DNA from: Diphasiastrum complanatum
Taxonomy: Eukaryota; Streptophyta; Lycopodiopsida; Lycopodiales; Lycopodiaceae
DNA: 64,000 nucleotides
Assembly (NCBI GenBank): GCA_029204225.1
Contig: CM055100.1
Span: forward strand, 34,772,645 to 34,836,644
Direction: 5' to 3'
The number at the start of each line of letters is the position of its first letter. The first letter of the stretch is position 1. A model generated the notes under the pieces. The model ran no database searches. It was not told the DNA's origin and saw only the letters and a program-made list of their open reading frames with translations. Below are positions 57,071 to 64,000 of this stretch, one piece after another. The position numbers and the translations under genes are program-made.

Positions 57071-58310
57071 AGAAGCTTATATGAGTGTTCCCTGTGTTTC
57101 AGTCCAATTGGAGTGCTTGTTTACACCATGTTGTGATGTTATAGTATAACAAAACCATGATTCTTCTTTAATGTCTTTGAGCATTTATCTCCATACTCTT
57201 CCTCAAGCTTCCCTTTGTCGGTGTATTATTATATGATGCCAGTAGCCGTTTTCGAGCTCCTTTGGTTGTAGAAAACTCCATGTCAATCTACAAATCTCAT
57301 ATATATTCAATAAGTAGCAAATATTAAAGAATGAAAAGCCATCAATCACTCAAATCAGCTCTCTGTCACGCGCGCGCGCGTGTGACAATCTGTTTGGAAA
57401 GTCTTCCTAAAGAAACCTTTCTTTCTGTTGTCACTCTGCTCAAGCAAGTCTTTCATGACAACACTTCCGTAAAGTGCAGCTCCCTTTACCTTAATATTTT
57501 TGTGGCAGGCAAGCGATGAGGTGTGAGTTTTTTTGATGGAATTTTGGTTTTTGGAGAGATCAAACGAAGGATGGATCCTATACAATCTGCATTCATTGCT
57601 GCCTCCGTATGGTTCTTGTTTTCATGCTGACAATGTTCGAACCAAATAGTGTTGGCGAAGCTTACGCCAGGTTCGCCTACTGACATCACAAATTCACAAT
57701 GACCTACTATAGGTCACTTTAAACCAGTGCTTTGGTTAGTCATGTTTTTGTGGATCTATCTCTTGGAAATTACTGGGACTTCCAGTAGAATTATTTGTTT
57801 CATTCACCAATAGTTCCTCGTTTTCTACCTGTTTCTTGTGATATACGTACATGGAGAAACCACCCTACAGACTTTTGTTTCTTAGAAGATGCGTATAGCC
57901 CTAGGTTCCGTTCACCACTTTCCTTGCATATCAGCCGCATGTACTGCTTGTTCATATGTATTCTGTTTGTAATGATATGGATGAGTTAATTATAGATTGT
58001 GGCTTACAACATTGAATGGCGCTTTCATTCGCCATCGCCAGAGACACAAAAAGTGGATATGAACCCTTAGAAACACAAGAAAACGGAGCTGAGAAAATAA
58101 ATGAACAGCTATGATAATGTTCATTTGCTCAAGGCAAGCCACCAGGAAACGTTGTAATGTGAACAAAACAGAGGCTTCAAACTTCAAAGGGGGAATTGTT
58201 ACATATCCTGATTACGGCAGCAGCAAAGATAAAGCAAGAGAGTAGAGAGAACAAATCTCTGCAACAACTATAAAAATTAAAAACTGAGCAAAGATATGGC
58301 TCCGTACTAG
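57071..58310. other. Spacer without a recognised gene
   Basis: Contains a small self-complementary CACGCGCGCGCGCGTGTG run at 57366-57383. Otherwise nothing identifiable. Confidence 0.5.
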
Positions 58311-58560
58311 CGTAGATCAAGTCGATGTCTCTCCTCTCAAGGGGGACGTTCGGGGCGTACATACCTCCCCGTCCCGGCAGCCCTCCCGAGCACCGGCGCC
58401 GCCCTCTCAACGCCTGGATCCCGGAGCGCCAAGTGGTCCGGGGAAAACCATCCGAGATATGGTGCCGGCAGGGGGTACACCGTACCGGGCACGGGGGCAG
58501 AACCCAGTGTTTGTGAAACCTGAAACCTCCAAAAACCCATATGTGAAAAAGTTCGGCGGC
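58311..58560. other. GC-rich island 1
   Basis: About 250 bases far richer in G and C than the flanks, with many CCGG and CGCC words. It begins near GATCAAGTCGATGTCTCTCC and ends near CATATGTG. Open frames on both strands result from composition. I recognise no rRNA, tRNA or gene. It could be an inserted repeat such as a solo LTR or SINE. Confidence 0.5.
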
Positions 58561-58724
58561 CACTATTGAGTGACAACCTCTTACTTACCGATTTTTTCTT
58601 ATAAAACTCAGATTTATGACATAAAAAATCTTGTACAATTTTTGCCATGCCGATTTTTGAAAAAAGATGCCGGTTGCATTCTTGAACTATGTCGGCTTTC
58701 CTGCACAAACAACCCCATGTGCAG

Positions 58725-59115
58725 CCTGGGGCCTTGGCCCCTCGCATCTCAGAGGCACGGTGTCTGTTTGGCCCCGGTGCGCCCTCAGCCACGTTATATA
58801 TATATATTTTTTAAATTGGCTGCTCGGGTGCCACATGTCAGGGCAACCAAAATTTATCTCATAATAAACAGGGAGTATATAACCAAACTCCCCATTCTAC
58901 TCACATATGTGTGCCTAGGCACGGCGGCTGCCACTGCCCCGGCGTCACTGCCGGGTGCCCGGACCGCGGCCTGGCGTTGCCAGCAAAAAATTGACGCGAA
59001 CTCATTTTTGACGGGCACCGCTTGCGGCGACCGGGGCCAAACCGCTCCCACGTGCGGGCCGTGCCTTAAAGCCCCATCGGCCTGCCTTAAAGCCCCTCGG
59101 CCCTCTCCTCAAGCC
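58725..59115. other. GC-rich island 2
   Basis: Two GC-rich blocks (58725-58795 and 58910-59105) flank an AT stretch with (TA)n at 58796-58807. Composition is unlike the surroundings. The open frame 58570-59271 crosses it but has no domain, so I do not call a gene. Confidence 0.45.
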
Positions 59116-59118
59116 ACT

Positions 59119-59229
59119 GAAATGGAGGAAGAAGATGAGTACAAAGAAGGAATTAGTGAAACACATGGTCTTGAAATGGAGGAAGAAGGTGAGTACAAAA
59201 AGAAGGAATTAGTGAAACACACGGTCTTG
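59119..59229. repeat. Tandem duplication, period 54
   Basis: GAAATGGAGGAAGAAG starts both copies, at 59119 and 59173, and both end in CACA(T/C)GGTCTTG. A 3-base length difference keeps one frame open across both. Confidence 0.88.
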
Positions 59230-59454
59230 TTAGTTAGATGCATCAAAGTAACTTTTGAAATTCCATCTTGAAGTATCGAAAGCAAGAAGTCGATTTTTTT
59301 TTTTAACAACTCCAACAATCAACCAAAACCACATATTAAAAAAATTTCAAAATACCGTAATAATAATGACAATACCGCATATTAAGGCCGAGCATAAAAG
59401 ATCTAACACTTTTTACATCATTATAAGAGAGTAAAATAGAGAAATAGTCCTTTT

Positions 59455-60476
59455 GGAAAGTCATTTGGGAGCTAGGCCCCACTATCAATCCACCAAGAAT
59501 CATTTGTGTTACACTTGGGTGATGGTGATGAGTTGGAAACCATTAAGGATGATTCTTCTTCGTCCTCCTCCTCTTGATGTGCAATGTTGCTTTGCTTGTT
59601 CTATTGTGCCTTCTTCTTGAGACATTCTGATGCAAAATGCCCTTTCTTGCCACAGAAAAAGCATTTGAACTTTGATTTGTCCTTGATCTTTCCTTTTGAG
59701 CTTGATGCTTCATCCTCTCCTTTGGCCTCCTTTGGATGTTTCTTCTTTCCATTTGTCTTCTTTTTTCTCTTGAATGAGAAATTGACTTTCTCATCACCAT
59801 CCTGCAAAGACAATGAGTTCAATCTTGCTTTGGTGTGAAGCATCCTACACTCTTCAGCCACTAATACACTATGAAGCTTTTCTTGAATGGCAAAACTTTG
59901 GACCAAATTTGTGAAATCATCCCCTAGACCATTAAGGATTATATGAACAAGCTCTTCATCATGAATCTTCTCTCCAATGGAAGCCTTCTCCCTATTTAGA
60001 GACTTGATTCTAAGCACATAGTCTTGTGCACTCTCCTCACTTCTTCTCATGCATTGCTAGATTTGGTTTCTAAGCATGAGGACTCTAGAAGTGTTGCTTG
60101 ATTCATAGATTGATTTCAAAGAATCCCAAGCCTCTTTAGCACTAGTACAAGATGATACTTTTCTTAAAAGATCATTACTTACATTCATCTTCACACAATG
60201 AAGTGCTAGTCTAGATATTTTCTTGTATCTAACTAACTCTTGTGCACCTAGAGGTTCATCTTCATGTTCAATCAAGAATTCATAAAGGTCTTGGAGCACC
60301 ATTAGTGACTCCATCCTAACCTTCCAAATAGCATCATTTGTAGAATTCAATCTCTCACTAGCTTCTAGAAAGTAAGCTCCAGTAGATCTCATCTTACAAG
60401 TGATTTCTACAAACAAGAAACCGATTTGATTGACTCTAGAAACTCGCGAAGGTCTCTCTTGTAGTGTTTCACTCAT
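59455..60476 (-). pseudogene. Copia gag-protease relic related to elements A and B
   Basis: The gag frame starts at 60476 or at the internal Met near 60393 (MRSTGAYFLEASERLNSTND). It has IWKVRMESLMVLQDLYEFL, a capsid core, and a TAG at 60054-60056 right after LMLRNQI, close to the position where element B gag also has its stop. It continues with ESAQDYVLRIKSLN and the zinc knuckle CFFCGKKGHFASEC near 59630-59671. Protease begins as WWIDSGA near 59475-59495 and stops at a TAG. The rest of pol is absent. No primer site or LTR could be found upstream, so the element is truncated at both ends. Confidence 0.83.
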
Positions 60477-61195
60477 ATTGGATTTCTAATCCAATAAATG
60501 GACTTATAATCTCAGTTCTAGCACTCCCTCACAAACATGGAATGAAGATTAGATGATGCGAAATCTACTTACAATCAAATCTTGCCATTCTTGGCTAGTT
60601 TTGGACAAAAACAAATGACACAATCTCCCTGACTCTTCTTGATATACTTTCAAGGCCTGTAAATCACTTAAAAAGGTCTTGAATTCAGCCTAGATTAATT
60701 AAATCTCATGAATCAATTCAAATCTAATCAATGGCACTCAAACTAATTCGTAGCTTGTCCTACATTAGGGGATATTAGAACTCAAAATGGGCCCTTTGTC
60801 AAGATGCTATTTTTGACTTTCCACGCTTTCAACGCTTATGTGTCCCAATGAATGGTGTCCATCTGTGTCGAACTGTAACAATGGTGGATGGACAGAAATT
60901 GTATTTAACTTTCCCGGCCAAATTTTTGTGATTTTCAAATATCTCGCTGAGTAGAACAAACTATTGTGATTGGACCACAGTTACTGCCCAAATACTCTTA
61001 TGATGCCCGTCATTGTACACTCGAGGTTGATTTGATGTCAATAGTCATAAACTGTGGTTAACTAATCCTTGTAGTTTAGGAACTTCTTGTCATTCATAGG
61101 TATACCTCTCATTTTCTTCATTCTATCTCTTATTTTGGATTGTCATTCTTAGGTTTACCTCGCAATCTCTACATTCTCTCCATTCTCAGCTTGCG
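60477..61195. other. Spacer, partly leader of the copia relic
   Basis: The first few hundred bases may be the leader of the minus-strand gag. The rest has no recognised feature. Confidence 0.45.
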
Positions 61196-61198
61196 TAC

Positions 61199-62235
61199 TC
61201 GTATTCTAATGGCTACACATAATCGGAGACCAAGAGGAACCATTGATGCAATCAATATTTGCAATGAAAAAAATGCAGAAGATCAATGGATACCAAGAAT
61301 ATATCGAAAATATCAATGGATCTTGATGCATCCCTCTGCAAAAGGCTCATTCTGAAAAAGAAAAAGATCGGAGAACATATATAGAAGCTCTTGGAAAGGC
61401 AGGATAATGGATTTTAAAGTATCACCTGTCGGTCAATCTATCACTGAAGTTTTAGTTCAGCATGCTTATCTTCACAATGAGCTCAACATTCATGATTTGA
61501 ATCCAAATGATAGAAGAAAATGTAATTGTAAGTTTTCATATCTAATTTCTTTAGAGTTAGCATTTTCTTTAAATTATATTTTTCTTGAGATGTTTTTGTT
61601 GGTTTTGCATATTTGTATCCATCAAATTTCGTTGCATGGCAAATAGTTCAATTGATTGTAGGAATAATCAATGTCATACATTCGGATATCGGTATTTTAC
61701 AATATAAATGTCGTTCTCCAAAATCACTTTTAGAATCAGGAGTTTTTTTTTTATGATCACACCTATTTTTCTGATAAAAATGATTTAGTTGGTAGATTAG
61801 AGCCATATCCTCTACCAGATTTTTTGAGTGAGGAATGGATTTCTCCGGATGCAGCAATTTCAGAAAGTTTTCGATCTAGGCTATATATTGATATTCAAAG
61901 TATATATAATTGTGGCACTGGATCAAAGAATAATAGATTAAGTTGGTATCTACCTTTTACTATTTTTGTTGATTTTTTTTTTCCAAATGCAATATTCGGA
62001 GAACGAAAACAATGTTAATTTATAAGGACTTGAGTGTTGAAATAATCGCCGAGTTGTTGGATGATGATGGTTTGGATACAAAACAAAAACAGCAAGTTGA
62101 GTGCAGAGTATGTTACTCATCCATGACATTTAGATATCACATCGAAAAACAAATGCTCACTTTGTTGCTCTATTATAGAAGATGGATTAAATGTAAAAAA
62201 GGAAGCCACTGGATCAAAATTTTGGTATAAACTCT
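61199..62235 (+). pseudogene. Unrecognised coding remnants
   Basis: Protein-like segments in changing frames are MATHNRRPRGTIDAINICNE (61208), RRTYIEALGKAG then VSPVGQSITEVLVQHAYLHNELN (61370-61510), LVGRLEPYPLPDFLSEEWIS with SFRSRLYIDIQSIYNC (61790-61920), and YKDLSVEIIAELLDDDGLDT (62018-62077). A GTAAGT at 61528 and a TAG acceptor near 61661 suggest a former intron. A T9 run near 61743 shifts the frame. Several stops are present. I recognise no family. It reads like a decayed gene or transposon gene of unknown type. Confidence 0.4.
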
Positions 62236-62609
62236 CAAGAGCAATTTCAGATAACAGTGAAAAGAAATGACAACATTCTTGCAACGGTTGAGGTCGAGAA
62301 AGATTGGTGCCTCAATCACATTCGATCAGAATTAGACATGTTGTAATTCGATCTACCTCAGTACTATCAATTTCGATTGAATGGTGTAAAGGTACTTTAT
62401 GCCATATAAAAATATTTTTTTTTTTCTATTTCTAAGTAAAAATCTATTAACTAAAACAATTTCTCTTGTGCAGGTAAGAGATAGGTAGGAAGAGCATATA
62501 AAATACAAAGATATTGGAACATCCATCGAAATTGAAGATCCATAGATTATGAACTATGGAATTCTGTATTATGTAATACAATTTTCTATGTACATTATTT
62601 TTAAAAATA

Positions 62610-63594
62610 TATGAACCACTTTTTCTATGAGGCTCTTTCATTTCTATGATCTCCATTTCCATGGTGCAAAACACAATGTAATCGCAACTGGATAATACGA
62701 GTTTTTGATAACAAGATTCATTGTCTCCTGCGGGAAATGCATTATCTCCATTGGGGAGATCTTCAGTCACTTGAACTCCAGTGACCACTACAATCAGATA
62801 TCGAACCAACGCTTGCCCTTGTTGAAGTCTCATACATATCGGTTGTATTTTTTGTCTTCATTGCCTTGGTCTGTATTGTCCTTGTCTTGGCATATTTGGA
62901 TATGTTCAGATGATGATCTGATCAAAGCTTTGCTGCAATAAATCTAAGTGAACTAATGTTGCATGTTTGGATTGGTTGTGGCAAAGGTTCGACTAGATCA
63001 TCATTCTGAACTTATCCAAAAAACACCATGGTAAAGGCAAGGCAAACCAAGACTATAAAAAACAAACATGTTGGAAGTAATTGAAGATGAGTGAATCATA
63101 ACCTGAATTAATAACAGGAAAACAAACAAGTAAGAACAACCATAAAAAACTATTAATATATTTCTCTTAAAATTTTCTATACATGTGTCTCATCCACATC
63201 AAGTGAGATGAATTTTTTATCAATATCAACTATCTATGATCTTTAAATCCATTTCTCCAGTTGGAAGTAGCTTGGGTGGAGAACACTTTGCCACTGCAAC
63301 TGGATATGTATTTTTGATCACAAGATTTATGGTCTTCTGTCTGAAGTGTATTATCTCCATTGGGGAGACCTTCGGACATTTAAATTGAAAAAAACATAAA
63401 CACAGTTAAATGTTATTAATCAAAGATTAGTTATTAGGAATTTGATTATGAAAAGAAAAAAAAAACACAATTAAATGTTATTGATCGTAGATTACCTCTT
63501 CCAGATTAGGAAGTCCATCATGTAGTGCAAGCCAATTGAGAAAGTGTTTGGCATTGCATACCGCATATACAAAACAACTTACATAATCAACCTG
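62610..63594 (-). other. Unrecognised minus-strand exons with a duplicated segment
   Basis: The exon-like block 63594-63496 is bounded by CTACAG and GTAATC and reads VDYVSCFVYAVCNAKHFLNW and LALHDGLPNLEE. Farther along, two related blocks occur: near 63400-63240 (SEGLPNGDNTLQTEDHKSCD) and near 62780-62640 (TEDLPNGDNAFPAGDNESC, QKLVLSSCDYIVF). The duplication is about 610 bases apart. Splicing between them cannot be settled by eye. I do not recognise the family, and coding status is uncertain. Confidence 0.4.
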
Positions 63595-63599
63595 TAGTA

Positions 63600-64000
63600 T
63601 CAAAATTTTAACATTATGAGATATCGGATTAACACGCAGGATGTTATAATAAAATCTACAACGAAAACAAGCGCACATCAAACTGATATCCAAAAAATAT
63701 TGTTTGAATATCGGATCAGCACGCACGATTTGAAAAGAAACCAAACAATAACTACAAGGGCACGTCAGACCGATATCGATAAATTTTTACCTCTGCATCA
63801 ACAATTTTCAGCTTCATATACGCTATTGCATTTGGTATTGGAAAGAGTTCCAATATTTTCTAAATATGGCTCCTGGCAATTTTTGTGTGTGTAATAGAGT
63901 TCATCTTTAATGTGAAATCAAAATTCATATGAAAAATTTAACTCAATAAAATCTGAAAAAAATACACTTACTTTCTTATGTATGGGAGCACGAGAATTGG
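63600..64000. other. Window end, no clear feature
   Basis: AT-rich. ATATCGGATTAACACGCA and ATATCGGATCAGCACGCA at 63620 and 63709 are two copies of a repeat of about 90 bases, each followed by AAACAA and CAGACCGATATC-like words. No gene recognised. Confidence 0.4.

Noticed and set aside
57366-57383. CG-alternating run as a functional Z-DNA site
   Set aside because: Short and isolated. Noted in the spacer entry only.
58177-59271. Open frames of up to 233 codons through the GC-rich islands
   Set aside because: High GC lowers stop frequency on both strands, and no domain, start context or conservation signal is visible.

Overview
This is nuclear plant DNA from a large, repeat-packed genome. The evidence is complete Ty1/copia elements primed by initiator Met-tRNA, Ty3/gypsy pieces, relics of a CACTA-type DNA transposon, a plastid-type DnaJ gene, a LEA-like gene with a spliced leader codon, and long GA/CT microsatellites. 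I cannot name the species. A fern or another large-genome land plant would fit, but that is inference. Only two genes look like ordinary host genes: a late-embryogenesis-abundant-like gene (37957-39491, one intron) and a DnaJ20-like chloroplast J-protein gene (55266-56093).

Layout. From 1042 to 17240 an uncharacterised protein-coding unit with its own TATA box (ATG at 2317) is interrupted by two copia elements of one family. Element A (2356-8227) is multiply broken and has a truncated 5' LTR. Element B (9845-15985) has two 682-bp LTRs and a perfect ATCCT target duplication. From 17390 there is a CT microsatellite, then a decayed CACTA transposase relic (17900-19744), fused to a 3'-truncated Ty3/gypsy element on the minus strand (19745-23678). 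That gypsy LTR lies in a second retropepsin-type gene (minus strand), which is also split by copia element C (minus, 24150-35707). Element C is in turn split by copia element D (plus, 26611-32801). The stratigraphy is retropepsin gene, then C, then D. D is youngest: two LTR differences were seen by eye and the TSD CATCC is perfect. D carries a single 1237-codon gag-pol frame that has lost the protease active site by an in-frame deletion.

From 35928 a two-exon gene of unknown function (first of two copies; the other is at 51650-52390) is followed by a CT tract, a long imperfect hairpin and a 93-bp tandem duplication, then the LEA gene. 39492-43600 is mostly empty. 43650-48770 holds decayed copia and gypsy fragments, including a solo LTR inside a gypsy reverse transcriptase. 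48774-49861 is a cluster of GA and TG arrays. 50566-52390 holds a second CACTA transposase relic (minus strand) next to the second copy of the unknown two-exon gene (plus strand). The DnaJ gene follows, then two GC-rich islands, a minus-strand copia gag-protease relic (59455-60476) and, to the end, unrecognised and apparently broken coding pieces (61199-63600).

How things fit together: most coding capacity belongs to retroelements that inserted into each other. The target-site duplications and rejoined reading frames allow the order of several insertions to be read directly. Frames and boundaries were worked out by eye from the sequence. Family names rest on recognised motifs, not on database searches.
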